A stretch of 47,619 bases of DNA from Bacteroidales bacterium (GCA_012517575.1 JAAYUQ010000037.1:1-47619); one strand, 5' to 3'. Shown: positions 8,763 through 18,223, counted from the stretch's first letter. Numbers and translations: made by a program. The notes: generated by a model not told the origin, from the letters alone.

Positions 8763-9919
8763 TCATTGTTCTATTCTTTTCACCACTTCTTCTAATGTAG
8801 ATTCGGGACAGCATAATGAAATGCGGACATATCTCTTTCCCTTGTCGCCAAAAATAAATCCGGGTGTAATAAAAACATTTTTTTCCCATACAGAATTTCA
8901 TCAGCCAATGCTCCTGCATCGCGGTAATTGTCAGGGATTTTTCCCCAAACAAAAAGTCCCACCTGTTCGGTATCATAACTGCATTTGAGTAAATCCAAAA
9001 TTTTGAAGGCAATGTTTCTGCGCCGTGCATATACAACGTTCATCTGGTCGTGCCACTCCTTCGGATTTTTCAGGGCTTCGGCTGCTGCCATCATCATCGG
9101 ACGGAACATTCCGGAATCTACATTTGATTTAACTCTCAACACCCACTCCACAAATTGTTGGTTGGAAGCCAGCATGGCAATACGCCAACCGGCCATGTTG
9201 TGCGACTTGCTCATGGAGTTCATTTCGATACAAATATCTTTGGCACCTTCGACTGAAAGAATACTGAGTTTTCGATCGTTCAGAATAAAACTATAGGGAT
9301 TGTCGTTACAAATTATAATATTGTGTTTTTTACCAAAAGCCACCAGTTTTTCAAAAAGTTCTACCGAAGCATTGGCACCGGTCGGCATGTTGGGATAATT
9401 GGTCCACATTAATTTTACGCCATCCAGGTTCATTTTTTCCAGTGCATCGAAATCAGGTTGCCACTGATGTTTTTCATCCAAATCGTAAGGAATAACTTTA
9501 GCTTCGCACAAATGACTGACGGAAGTGTAGGTGGGATAACCGGGATTGGGAACAAGTACGCCATCGCCGGGGTTGAGAAATGCCAGAGAGATGTGTAAAA
9601 TTCCTTCCTTCGACCCTATCAACGGCTGAATTTCGGTATTCGGATTTAGCTCTACACCATACCATTTTTTATACCATTCGGCAAAGCCGTTGCGCAACTC
9701 GGGAATTCCGATATAGCTCTGATAACCATGAACATTGGGCTTATGTGCTTCCTTGCAAAGTGTTTCGATAGTTGCTTCCGAAGGAGGAAGATCCGGACTT
9801 CCGATTCCCAAATTTATCACATCTTTACCGGCAGCTTTCATCTCGTCGATTTCTTTCAGTTTGGTGGAGAAATAATATTCAGAAACATTATTTACTCGTC
9901 TGGCAGGTTCAATTTGCAT
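8763..9919 (-). pseudogene. PLP-dependent aromatic aminotransferase with a C-terminal frameshift
   Basis: This is a class I/II aminotransferase (fold type I). It has YQSYIGIPELRNGFAEWY, NPGYPTYTS, NYPNMPTGA, ICNDNPYSF and the PLP-lysine motif NSMSKSHNMAGWR. It probably transaminates phenylpyruvate or hydroxyphenylpyruvate, as expected between pheA and the DAHP synthase gene. The continuous frame stops at 8792 with an atypical tail (...MFLLHPDLFLATRERD). The next frame gives the expected ending (VFITPGFIFG..KGKRYVRISLCCPE..LEEVVKRIEQ) and stops at 8763. The frames meet at seven A (8878-8884) after GGG. A -1 shift there restores a full protein of about 385 residues. A base-calling error, a real mutation and recoding are all possible. 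Confidence 0.85.
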
Positions 9920-9963
9920 TGTTATAAGTATTAAAATTTTAATTATTTGATTATACGAATTCT

Positions 9964-10797
9964 TTAATTGTCGACATGATATTCTCCCATTATTTGAAAT
10001 TCATCAATTAAAGGGAGCATGGCATCGATAGCTTGCTTGTATCGTGAATAATCATTGAATGTGAGATTGATATAAAATTGATATTCCCATTCTTTCCCTA
10101 TAATCGGCAATGACTGAATTTTGGTAAGATTCATGTGATAAAAAGCCAAAATGGAGAGAACCTGCGAGAGACTGCCCTCTACGTGAGGCAAAGTGAAAAC
10201 CAGAGAAGCTTTGTTTATTTCATCATTTTTTGTCATTTCCAACGCCAATGTCGGTTCGGCAACAATCAGAAAACGGGTAAAATTTCGTTTGTTGGTTTCA
10301 ATGTTTCTTTCCAGAATTTGCAGTCCATATTTTTCAGCGGCAAAAAGGCTGCAGATAGCTGCTCTTTTGTAAATCTGACCATCAACAATTTCTTTTGCAG
10401 ACAGAGCCGTGTCTTCACTTTCTACCGCTTTCAAATGCTTGTGCGATTCCAGAAAATCTTCACATTGCATCAAGGCAATGGGGTGTGAATGAACTTCTTC
10501 AATTTCTTCGAGCTTTTGATGAGGCAAAGCTACCAAATGATGTTCAATGTGCAATTTTTGTTCTCCTACAACAAGACAGCCACTTTCGCGCAAAAGATTG
10601 TGATTTTGCAACAAACTACCGGCGATGGTGTTTTCTATGGCAATAATTCCCAGAAGAGATTTGTCGCCTTCTATAGCTTTAAAAACATCTTTAAATGTTT
10701 CGCAGGGAATAATCTCAATTTCTTCTCCCTTAAAATACTCACGCGCTGCAATTTCGTGAAATGCTCCACTGATACCCTGAATGGCAATTCTTTTCAT
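9964..10797 (-). CDS. pheA: Prephenate dehydratase
   Basis: The enzyme converts prephenate to phenylpyruvate for phenylalanine synthesis. The catalytic domain (about 1-180) has the family TRF motif (NFTRFLIV) and the AIENTIAGSL block. A C-terminal ACT domain (about 195-275) would sense phenylalanine, but its usual ESRP motif reads QSLP (KIQSLPIIG), so effector binding may be altered. ATG at 10797 (MKRIAIQGISGAFH) is the proper start. The longer frame to 10830 runs back through the upstream attenuator hairpin. It is the first gene of the aromatic operon and lies 16 bases after that terminator. Confidence 0.93.
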   Translation of the reverse strand: MKRIAIQGISGAFHEIAAREYFKGEEIEIIPCETFKDVFKAIEGDKSLLGIIAIENTIAGSLLQNHNLLRESGCLVVGEQKLHIEHHLVALPHQKLEEIEEVHSHPIALMQCEDFLESHKHLKAVESEDTALSAKEIVDGQIYKRAAICSLFAAEKYGLQILERNIETNKRNFTRFLIVAEPTLALEMTKNDEINKASLVFTLPHVEGSLSQVLSILAFYHMNLTKIQSLPIIGKEWEYQFYINLTFNDYSRYKQAIDAMLPLIDEFQIMGEYHVDN

Positions 10798-10812
10798 TTT
10801 ATCTGTTTTAAA

Positions 10813-10847
10813 ATAAAAAATCCTGCTCAAGTCAATTGAGCAGGATT
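10813..10847 (-). terminator. Attenuator terminator upstream of pheA
   Basis: Read on the minus strand, AATCCTGCTCAA (10847-10836), the 5-base loop TTGAC and TTGAGCAGGATT (10830-10819) form a perfect 12-base stem. TTTTTTATTT follows directly. It lies between the leader-peptide frame and the pheA start codon, the place expected for a transcription attenuator. No T-run follows in the plus direction, so it acts only on the pheA transcript. Confidence 0.88.
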
Positions 10848-10900
10848 CTATATTGTTTTTAAAAATTTCATTTTTTCATGCCATTTTTTTACATATCATT

Positions 10901-10909
10901 ATCCTGCTC
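10901..10909 (-). promoter_or_regulatory. Antiterminator arm next to the leader stop codon
   Basis: GAGCAGGAT directly follows the leader TAA. It is identical to part of the 3' arm of the attenuator terminator, so it can pair over 9 bases with the terminator's 5' arm (ATCCTGCTC). A ribosome finishing the leader would cover it and allow termination. A ribosome stalled earlier on Phe/Tyr codons would leave it free to pair and block the terminator. Confidence 0.8.
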
Positions 10910-10963
10910 TTACCTTTTAAAGTAAAAGTAAAAATAAAAATATGTAAAGAAACGACTTTTCAT
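10910..10963 (-). CDS. Phe/Tyr-rich attenuator leader peptide
   Basis: This 17-codon frame encodes MKSRFFTYFYFYFYFKR and stops at TAA (10910-10912). Ten of 17 residues are aromatic: six Phe and four Tyr, alternating from residue 8 to 15. It starts 35 bases downstream of a consensus promoter -7 box and ends against the antiterminator arm. This is the standard layout of leader-peptide attenuation, as in enterobacterial pheL. Having both Phe and Tyr codons fits an operon that supplies prephenate for both amino acids. No strong Shine-Dalgarno sequence is visible, which is usual in Bacteroidota. The gene is too short for routine ORF callers. Confidence 0.85.
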   Translation of the reverse strand: MKSRFFTYFYFYFYFKR

Positions 10964-10997
10964 AAAAAATATCTTGAAGCGTTTTTGTTTAACGGTG

Positions 10998-11029
10998 CAA
11001 AAGTAAAAATAATTTTGAGTTAAAACAAA
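10998..11029 (-). promoter_or_regulatory. Promoter of the pheA operon
   Basis: On the minus strand TTTG (11029-11026), a 20-base spacer and TACTTTTG (11005-10998) match the Bacteroidetes primary-sigma promoter (TTTG, 19-21 bases, TAnnTTTG) exactly. Transcription should begin near 10990, giving a short untranslated stretch before the leader-peptide ATG at 10963. Confidence 0.8.
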
Positions 11030-11066
11030 CAAATTGACAAAAAAGTTTCAAAAAATAATGAATTTG

Positions 11067-13694
11067 TTATTTGTTCAGAAAATCATCGAGTAATTTCAGA
11101 GCTTTATTGATGGCAACAGAAAGTCCTGCTGTGTTTTTTCCGCCTGCTGTGGCAAAGAAAGGCTGTCCTCCTCCACCACCCTGAATTTCCTTTGAAATTT
11201 CACGAATTATTTGAGCAGCATTCAACCCTTTGGCAACCAGATCGTCCGAAACGAGCACTGTCAAAGAAGGTTTGCCATCCAAGATGTTGCCTGTGATAAA
11301 AAAGAGTTTTTCGTTCTGAAGATTTTTAATCTGAAACGCCAGGGTTTTTGCCTGTTCTACGGTCAAATTTCCTTCATAGCGAATTATGTGAATTCCGTTT
11401 ATTATTTTCGCTTGAGACATAAGCTGGTCACGGAGTTGAAGCAATTTTTCGTGCTGATATGCGTTGATCTGTTTTTTCAAATCCGTATTCTCTTCCATCA
11501 GCTTTCTCACTGCGCTTATCAAATTACCGGGATTATTCAATATTTCCTTCGTTTCCGAAAGGATATCTTGCTGTTCGTCAATCAACTTTTCTACTGCTTT
11601 ACCCGTTATAGCTTCTATTCGGCGAATTCCTGCTGCAATGGAACTTTCGGAAAGTATTCTTACCATTCCGATTTCTCCCGTAGCTTTTACGTGGGTTCCG
11701 CCGCAAAGTTCTTTTGAACTGCCAAACTGAATCACTCTTACCGTTTCGCCATATTTTTCACCAAACAAAGCCATCGCTCCCATTTCTTTTGCTTTGTTTA
11801 CAGGCACTTCCCTTATTTCGTAAAGCGGAAGATTTTCACGGATTTTCTTATTGGCAAGAGCTTCGACAGCGCGAATTTCTTCTTTGGTCATTTTTTGAAA
11901 GTGGGAAAAATCAAAACGCAGGCTGTCAGGGCCAACATACGATCCTTTTTGTTCCACATGCGCTCCCAAAACCGTTCTCAATGCTTCATGCAGCAAATGT
12001 GTTGCCGAATGATTGCAAGAAGTGGCTTGTCGATTTTCAAGATGAACAACAGCCGTAAAAGTTCCCGTAACCTCTGACGGAAGCTGTTTAACAATATGAA
12101 CCGAAAGGTTGTTTTCTTTTTTTGTGTCAAGAATTTCTATTTTTTCGTTTTCTCTTATCAACCAACCTCTGTCGCCTACCTGACCACCCATCTCGGCATA
12201 GAAAGGCGTAACGGACAAAACAAGCTGGTAAAATTCCTGGTTTTTCTGCTTTATTTTACGATAACGAAGTATGCTCGTCTCGCATGAAGTATAATCGTAA
12301 CCCACAAACTGGCTGTCGCCTTCACGCAAAACAATCCAGTCGCCGGTTTCGACATTGGCTGCATTTCGGGCGCGTTCTTTCTGCTTCTGCATTTCCGCAT
12401 TAAACTCATTCATATTGACTGAAAAATTATTCTCACTCAGAATGAGTTCGGTCAAATCAATGGGAAATCCAAAAGTATCGTACAAAACAAACGCATCGGC
12501 GCCTGAAATTTCCCTTTTATTCGCAACACGGGCTTCCTCCATTTTTCTTTCCAGCAATCGGATACCGGTTTCAAGTGTACGCAAAAAGGATTCCTCTTCC
12601 TCTTTTATCACCTTTTCGATGAGCGATTTTTGACTTATCAATTCGGGATAGGCGCTTCCCATCGTTTGGCACAGCACGTCAATCAATTGATACATAAATG
12701 GAGCATGCAGATGCAGAAAAGTATATCCATATCGAACGGCTCGTCGCAAAATACGCCGAATTACATATCCGGCTTTGATGTTGGAAGGCAGCTGTCCATC
12801 CGCAATAGAAAAGGCAATTGCCCTGATATGATCGGATACGACACGCATGGCAACATCAATTTTTTCGTCCTTCCCATACTCCGTTCCACTGATTTTTCCT
12901 ATTTCACGGATAAGCGGTTGAAAAATATCGGTATCGTAATTGGAAGTTTTTCCCTGAATAACCATGCACAGCCGTTCGAATCCCATTCCCGTATCGATTA
13001 CTTTGGCTGGAAGTTCTTCCAATGTGCCATCGGCTTTTCGGTTGTATTGCATGAAAACATTGTTCCAGAGCTCAATCACCAGTGGATGCCCTTGATTGAT
13101 AAGCGAAAGCCCATCAACTTTTGCACGTTCTTCATCGCTTCGGATGTCAATATGAATTTCGGAACACGGACCGCAAGGACCGGTTTCGCCCATTTCCCAA
13201 AAATTGTCTTTTTTGCTCCCATTGATAATTCTTTCGGCCGGCAGAAATTGCGACCAAATGCCCGCAGCTTCTTTATCTCTTTCGAGCCCTTCGGTTGGAG
13301 AACCCTCAAAAACAGTTACATATAATCTATTTTTGTCAATTTTTAATACTTCAGTAAGGTATTCCCATGCCCATTCGATGGCTTCCTTCTTGAAATAGTC
13401 GCCAAACGACCAGTTGCCAAGCATTTCGAACATGGTGTGATGATAGGTATCATGTCCAACCTCTTCCAAATCGTTGTGTTTTCCACTCACCCGAAGACAT
13501 TTTTGCGAATTGGCGACGCGTGGGTATTTTATGGGATCATTACCCAAAATAATATTTTTAAACTGATTCATACCCGCATTGGTAAACATCAAAGTGGGAT
13601 CATCTTTGATAACCATTGGTGCCGAAGGTACAATTTTGTGTCCTTTCCCTGCGAAGAAATCAAGAAAAGATTGACGAATTTCCTGTGAAGTCAT
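11067..13694 (-). CDS. alaS: Alanyl-tRNA synthetase
   Basis: This class II synthetase charges tRNA-Ala. The N-terminal aminoacylation domain shows [30 protein letters not shown] and the GFERL block of motif 3. The editing domain carries the zinc ligands HSATHLLH and CGGTH. The C-terminal domain ends with the glycine-rich [19 protein letters not shown] segment. The length of 875 residues is normal. A -7-like TATTTTTG lies at 13781-13774 on the minus strand. It sits back to back with the promoter of the M23 peptidase gene. Confidence 0.97.
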   Translation of the reverse strand: MTSQEIRQSFLDFFAGKGHKIVPSAPMVIKDDPTLMFTNAGMNQFKNIILGNDPIKYPRVANSQKCLRVSGKHNDLEEVGHDTYHHTMFEMLGNWSFGDYFKKEAIEWAWEYLTEVLKIDKNRLYVTVFEGSPTEGLERDKEAAGIWSQFLPAERIINGSKKDNFWEMGETGPCGPCSEIHIDIRSDEERAKVDGLSLINQGHPLVIELWNNVFMQYNRKADGTLEELPAKVIDTGMGFERLCMVIQGKTSNYDTDIFQPLIREIGKISGTEYGKDEKIDVAMRVVSDHIRAIAFSIADGQLPSNIKAGYVIRRILRRAVRYGYTFLHLHAPFMYQLIDVLCQTMGSAYPELISQKSLIEKVIKEEEESFLRTLETGIRLLERKMEEARVANKREISGADAFVLYDTFGFPIDLTELILSENNFSVNMNEFNAEMQKQKERARNAANVETGDWIVLREGDSQFVGYDYTSCETSILRYRKIKQKNQEFYQLVLSVTPFYAEMGGQVGDRGWLIRENEKIEILDTKKENNLSVHIVKQLPSEVTGTFTAVVHLENRQATSCNHSATHLLHEALRTVLGAHVEQKGSYVGPDSLRFDFSHFQKMTKEEIRAVEALANKKIRENLPLYEIREVPVNKAKEMGAMALFGEKYGETVRVIQFGSSKELCGGTHVKATGEIGMVRILSESSIAAGIRRIEAITGKAVEKLIDEQQDILSETKEILNNPGNLISAVRKLMEENTDLKKQINAYQHEKLLQLRDQLMSQAKIINGIHIIRYEGNLTVEQAKTLAFQIKNLQNEKLFFITGNILDGKPSLTVLVSDDLVAKGLNAAQIIREISKEIQGGGGGQPFFATAGGKNTAGLSVAINKALKLLDDFLNK

Positions 13695-13769
13695 TTTGTG
13701 AAATTAATTAAATCCATTTCCCTTTGAGTGAATGCAAATTTCACCGAAGGTTAATAATCTCAAATAAAG

Positions 13770-13801
13770 TCTGCAAAAATACGCCAAATTTATTATTTTT
13801 G
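13770..13801 (+). promoter_or_regulatory. Promoter of the M23 peptidase gene
   Basis: TCTG (13770-13773, one mismatch to TTTG), a 20-base spacer and TATTTTTG (13794-13801) fit the Bacteroidetes promoter pattern. The -7 box of the divergent alaS promoter (13774-13781, minus strand) lies inside the same spacer, so the two promoters overlap. Confidence 0.5.
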
Positions 13802-13897
13802 CACTATCATGCTTGATAAAAAGTTGAATTTGTCTCATTTATCTATTCTTTTTTAAAATTTTTTAGCGCCTTTTTTCATATTCCTAAATTGTTTTCT

Positions 13898-14866
13898 ATG
13901 GCAAAGAAAAAATATCATTTCAATCCCGATACTTTAAGTTATGAACCGATAGAAAATTCTTTCTGGTTTAAAGTCCGCCGTTTTTTGCTTCACGCTTTTA
14001 CCGGAATTGCAACAGGGACAGTTTTCTTCTTCATATTGGCCTCCACTGTACAATCTCCTGAAGAAAGAGAATTATATGCAGAAAAAAACAAAATGGAAGC
14101 TCAATACAAGGTGCTCCAGCGTCAGTTCAATGAAGTTCAGGATGTTTTGACCGATTTGGAAGAGCGGGACAACAACTTGTATCGTGTTGTACTTCAAGCT
14201 GAACCAATTCCGTTTACCGTCAGAAAAGCGATTGCATCAAACACCGATTATTACAACCAGCTTTACGACATGACGAATTCCGAAATTGTCGTAACCACAA
14301 CAAAAATGCTAAACACACTGAAAAAGCAAATTTATATTCAATCGCGTTCTTACGACGAATTGGTAAGCCTCACAAAAAACAGGGAAAAAATGTTGCAATG
14401 TCTTCCAGCCATTCAGCCGGTGCTAAACAAAGATTTAAAAAGAATGGCATCAGGTTATGGTTGGCGCATCGATCCTGTTTACCATACGCGGCGTTTTCAT
14501 GAAGGGATGGATTTCGTTGCTCCTACCGGTACCGATATTTATGCTACTGGTGATGGCACTATCGTGAATGCTGGCTGGGAACAGGGGTATGGAAATTGTA
14601 TAGTGATTAATCACGGATTTGGTTACGAAACTTTATATGGTCATTTAAGCGCCATCAAGGTAAGACCTGGTCAAAGTGTTAAACGTGGCGACATTATTGG
14701 GCTCGTAGGCAGTACAGGCAAGTCCACTGCTCCGCATCTACACTACGAAGTACATTACAAAGGTCAGGTTATGAATCCACAAAATTATTATTTCCTCGAC
14801 TTGTCGCCTGAAGAATATGACAGAATGGTACAAATGAGCAATAACTTCGGAGAAGTTCTGGATTAA
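13898..14866 (+). CDS. M23 family peptidoglycan endopeptidase, membrane-anchored
   Basis: This is a LytM-type zinc peptidase expected to cut peptidoglycan cross-bridges or to regulate other hydrolases. One transmembrane segment (about 29-50) is followed by a coiled coil (about 54-95). The C-terminal LytM domain (about 185-295) has the metal and catalytic signatures FHEGMDFVAP and HLHYEVH. I take ATG at 13898 (MAKKKYHF) rather than the in-frame TTG at 13889. In Bacteroidales this gene is commonly the divergent neighbour of alaS. Glutamate racemase follows 29 bases later on the same strand. Confidence 0.9.
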   Translation: MAKKKYHFNPDTLSYEPIENSFWFKVRRFLLHAFTGIATGTVFFFILASTVQSPEERELYAEKNKMEAQYKVLQRQFNEVQDVLTDLEERDNNLYRVVLQAEPIPFTVRKAIASNTDYYNQLYDMTNSEIVVTTTKMLNTLKKQIYIQSRSYDELVSLTKNREKMLQCLPAIQPVLNKDLKRMASGYGWRIDPVYHTRRFHEGMDFVAPTGTDIYATGDGTIVNAGWEQGYGNCIVINHGFGYETLYGHLSAIKVRPGQSVKRGDIIGLVGSTGKSTAPHLHYEVHYKGQVMNPQNYYFLDLSPEEYDRMVQMSNNFGEVLD

Positions 14867-14895
14867 CAAAAAGGTTTTTCAAAAAACATCATAGA

Positions 14896-15777
14896 ATGAG
14901 TGAATTACAAACAAATAAAGACAATTCGTTTCTGAAATTGAAATTACCTTCATCACCCGGCCCGATTGGCATTTTCGATTCGGGATACGGAGGTTTAACC
15001 ATATTGGAGAAAATTCGCCAAAGGCTTCCCGATTACGATTACCTTTATTTGGGCGACAATGCCCGCACTCCTTACGGAACACGTTCTTTTGAAATTGTTT
15101 ATAAATATACGCTGGAATGTGTCGTTCGGTTGTTCGAATTGGGTGCCCATTTGGTGATTTTGGCTTGCAACACAGCTTCGGCCAAAGCATTAAGAACCAT
15201 TCAGCAAAATGATTTGCCTAAGATTGATCCCCGTAGGCGCGTGCTGGGAATTATTCGGCCTACAGTAGAAATAGTTGATAGGCTGACACACAATGGTCAT
15301 GTCGGATTGCTGGCCACTCCGGGAACAGTTCAGTCAAATTCCTACGGACTCGAGATACAAAAATTGTACGGAAATGCCATTACCCTTTCTTCCGAAGCTT
15401 GTCCCATGTGGGTACCGCTCATCGAAAACTTTGAACATAATTCTCCCGGCGCCGATTATTTTTTCAGAAAAAATATACATCATTTATTACAGACCGATCC
15501 GGAGATTGATACAGTCATCTTGGGTTGCACTCATTATACTTTGCTTCAGGATAAAATTAAAAGTATTCTTTCGCCCGAAATCAATATCGTTTCGCAGGGA
15601 GAAATTGTGGCTTCCAGTCTCGACGATTACCTGAACCGACATCCCGAAATCGACGCACTTTGCACTAAAAATGCTTCCTGTCGGTTTCTGACAACCGAAT
15701 CGGTGGAAAAATTTTCGGCTTCTGCTACAATTTTTCTAAACGAACCCGTTCTGGCTGAACATATTGACATCGATTAA
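14896..15777 (+). CDS. murI: Glutamate racemase
   Basis: MurI makes D-glutamate for peptidoglycan by a cofactor-free two-cysteine mechanism. Both catalytic cysteines are present: Cys91 in ILACNTASA and Cys211 in LGCTHYT. The substrate-binding blocks GIFDSGYGGLT and LGDNARTPYG are intact. The length of 293 residues is slightly above the usual 260-270 because of a short N-terminal extension before PIGIFDSG. It follows the M23 peptidase by 29 bases, so the pair is probably one envelope operon. Aspartate racemase is unlikely given the motif set. Confidence 0.94.
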   Translation: MSELQTNKDNSFLKLKLPSSPGPIGIFDSGYGGLTILEKIRQRLPDYDYLYLGDNARTPYGTRSFEIVYKYTLECVVRLFELGAHLVILACNTASAKALRTIQQNDLPKIDPRRRVLGIIRPTVEIVDRLTHNGHVGLLATPGTVQSNSYGLEIQKLYGNAITLSSEACPMWVPLIENFEHNSPGADYFFRKNIHHLLQTDPEIDTVILGCTHYTLLQDKIKSILSPEINIVSQGEIVASSLDDYLNRHPEIDALCTKNASCRFLTTESVEKFSASATIFLNEPVLAEHIDID

Positions 15778-16042
15778 CAGCATTTCTGTTTCAACTCTAT
15801 TAAAGATTTTTCATGGAAGATGAACGATTTGCTGGGAAAACAATAATTTCATTAACCGGAAATTAATTTTTATGCCGATTTTTCTTTTTGAAATTCAATG
15901 ATTTAACTTGTGTTTTAAAACAATGTTTTATAACATAAAAAATTTATCTACAAATTAATAGACTTTTTATACCTTGTCGATTCGATTTTTACAAAGTTAA
16001 AACATAATTTTATAGTATTAATCAATTAAAAATTAATAAGTT

Positions 16043-18202
16043 ATGAAAGTATATCAGCCTAATGAAATAAAGAATATTTCTTTATTGGGAAGTTCTGGGT
16101 CGGGTAAAACCACCCTTGTGGAAGCTATGCTTTTCGAGGGTGGAATCATTAAACGCAGAGGCACCATTGCCAATCAGAACACAGTGTGCGACTATTTTCC
16201 GGTAGAAAAGGAATATGGATATTCCGTATTCCCAACACTGGCACAGATTGAATGGCGTCAACATAAACTTAACATCATTGATTGTCCGGGGTCTGATGAT
16301 TTTATAGGTGCAGTGGTAACATCACTGAAAGTTACTGATATGGGATTGATTGTTGTGGGAGCTCAATACGGTGTGGAAGTTGGAACCAACAACCATTTTT
16401 CTTATGCCGAAAAAAACCATAAACCCGTCATGTTTGTAGTGAATCAATTGGATCACGATAAAGCCGATTATGAACATACTATTGAACAATTAAAAGAAAA
16501 TTTTGGAAACAAAGTCATTCAGTTGCAATATCCATTGCAGACAGGAAGCGGATTTAATTCAGTTATCGATGTGCTGCAAATGAAAATGCTTCGTTTCAAA
16601 GCTGAAGGCGGTGCGCCAGAAGTAACCGAAATTCCCGATTCGGAGAAAGAAAAAGCTCAAAAACTTCACAACAGTCTGATTGAATCTGCAGCAGAATTTG
16701 ATGAAAGTTTAATGGAGAAATTTTTTGAAGAAGGAATATTGTCGGATGAAGAAATTTATAAAGGTTTATATAACGGCGTGCTCGAAAGAGGAATTTTCCC
16801 GGTGATATGCGTTTCTGCTGCCAATGATGCCGGCGTAAGCACTTTAATGGATTATTTGGTGCGTATAGCTCCATCCGTTTCCGACAGCAAACGACCTATA
16901 ACCAAAGATGGAAAAAGTGTAGATCCAAATCCTGATGGACCAACAAGTATTTATGTTTTTAAAACAAACGTTGAGCCGCATATTGGAGAAATTTCTCTGT
17001 TTAAGGTTATGAGTGGAAAATTGAAGGAAGGAGATGATCTTTACAACGTAAACCGCGAAGTGAAAGAAAGAATCAGTCAGATTTTCAGCGTTGCCGGACA
17101 AATTCGCAACAAGGTGGAGGAAGTTTCAGCCGGAGATTTCGGAGCAACGGTAAAATTAAAGGATACCCGTACAGGAAATACTTTGAACGGGAAAGGATGC
17201 GATTACGACTTTGTCGGAGTAGAATATCCCGAACCCAAATATCGCCGGGCTATCAAAGCCAAATCGGAAGCTGATGAAGAAAAATTGAACGAGATACTGA
17301 CGCGGATGCACGAAGAAGATCCCACATGGATTGTTGAACAGTCGAAAGAACTGAAACAAACTATTCTGCATGGTCAGGGAGAATTTCATTTGCGAACCTT
17401 AAAATGGAGAGTAGAAAACAACGACAAAATAGAAATTGAGTTTAAGGAACCAAAAATTCCGTATCGTGAAACCATTACCAAAAAAGCACGAGCTGACTAT
17501 CGTCATAAAAAACAATCAGGCGGCGCCGGCCAGTTTGGTGAAGTTCATTTAATCGTTGAACCTTATTTTGAAGATGTTCCCATTCAGGATGTTTATCGTT
17601 TCAATGGTCAGGAATACAAAATTAGTGTTCGTGATGTTCAGGAAATAAATTTGGAATGGGGAGGAAAGTTGGTATTTGTCAACAGTATTGTTGGCGGCGC
17701 CATTGATGCACGATTTTTACCTGCGATTCTGAAAGGTGTCATGGATCGCATGGAACAAGGCCCGCTAACCGGCTCTTATGCACGCGACGTCCGAGTTATA
17801 GTTTATGACGGGAAAATGCATCCGGTTGATTCCAACGAAATTTCTTTCCGATTAGCGGGACGAAATGCTTTTGCGCAAGCTTTCAAAGAAGCGGGACCAA
17901 AATTGCTGGAACCGGTTTACGATGTGATAGTAATGACTCCATCGGACAGGTTGGGAGATGTGATGAGCGATTTACAGAGCCGTCGTGCCGTTATTATGGG
18001 CATGAACAGTGAAAAAGGGTTTGAGAAACTGCAGGCAAAAATTCCTCTGAAAGAACTGAGTAATTATTCCACTACATTAAGTTCATTAACAGGCGGAAGG
18101 GCTTCGTTCGTTATGAAATTTGCAAGTTACGAACTCGTTCCCATAGAAATTCAGGAAAAATTGCTAAAAGAATACGAGGCTTCCAAAAAAGAAGAAGAAT
18201 AA
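16043..18202 (+). CDS. fusA2: Elongation factor G paralogue (EF-G2) with degenerate GTPase motifs
   Basis: This 719-residue protein has full EF-G architecture: G domain, domain II, domains III to V, and the domain IV core around GGAGQFGEVHLIVEP. The P-loop is present (GSSGSGKTT, 16-24). Other GTPase motifs are altered. The G3 motif DTPGH reads DCPGS (80-84), so the catalytic His is Ser84. G4 NKMD reads NQLD (134-137). Switch I RGITI is not conserved (EYGYSVF). This matches the second EF-G of Bacteroides, reported to support translation without GTPase activity under carbon starvation. That functional transfer is inference. The gene has its own long 265-base upstream region and a terminator. 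Confidence 0.85.
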   Translation: MKVYQPNEIKNISLLGSSGSGKTTLVEAMLFEGGIIKRRGTIANQNTVCDYFPVEKEYGYSVFPTLAQIEWRQHKLNIIDCPGSDDFIGAVVTSLKVTDMGLIVVGAQYGVEVGTNNHFSYAEKNHKPVMFVVNQLDHDKADYEHTIEQLKENFGNKVIQLQYPLQTGSGFNSVIDVLQMKMLRFKAEGGAPEVTEIPDSEKEKAQKLHNSLIESAAEFDESLMEKFFEEGILSDEEIYKGLYNGVLERGIFPVICVSAANDAGVSTLMDYLVRIAPSVSDSKRPITKDGKSVDPNPDGPTSIYVFKTNVEPHIGEISLFKVMSGKLKEGDDLYNVNREVKERISQIFSVAGQIRNKVEEVSAGDFGATVKLKDTRTGNTLNGKGCDYDFVGVEYPEPKYRRAIKAKSEADEEKLNEILTRMHEEDPTWIVEQSKELKQTILHGQGEFHLRTLKWRVENNDKIEIEFKEPKIPYRETITKKARADYRHKKQSGGAGQFGEVHLIVEPYFEDVPIQDVYRFNGQEYKISVRDVQEINLEWGGKLVFVNSIVGGAIDARFLPAILKGVMDRMEQGPLTGSYARDVRVIVYDGKMHPVDSNEISFRLAGRNAFAQAFKEAGPKLLEPVYDVIVMTPSDRLGDVMSDLQSRRAVIMGMNSEKGFEKLQAKIPLKELSNYSTTLSSLTGGRASFVMKFASYELVPIEIQEKLLKEYEASKKEEE

Positions 18203-18223
18203 TTTCAGCTTTGTATTTTTAAG

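Noticed and set aside
8749-9036. 95-codon minus-strand frame at the end of the aminotransferase
   Set aside because: It is the third, non-homologous frame. The genuine C-terminus is in the frame that stops at 8763.
10798-10830. Longer N-terminus for PheA (MSRIFYFKTDK...)
   Set aside because: It would be translated from the attenuator terminator and is absent from the usual PheA start; ATG 10797 is preferred.
12630-13325. 231-codon plus-strand frame opposite alaS
   Set aside because: It is the antisense of well-conserved alaS sequence; its composition is explained by alaS codons.
15778-16042. Riboswitch or CRP-like operator before EF-G2
   Set aside because: Only AT-rich sequence and an imperfect TACCTTGT -7 candidate are visible; no known motif could be supported.
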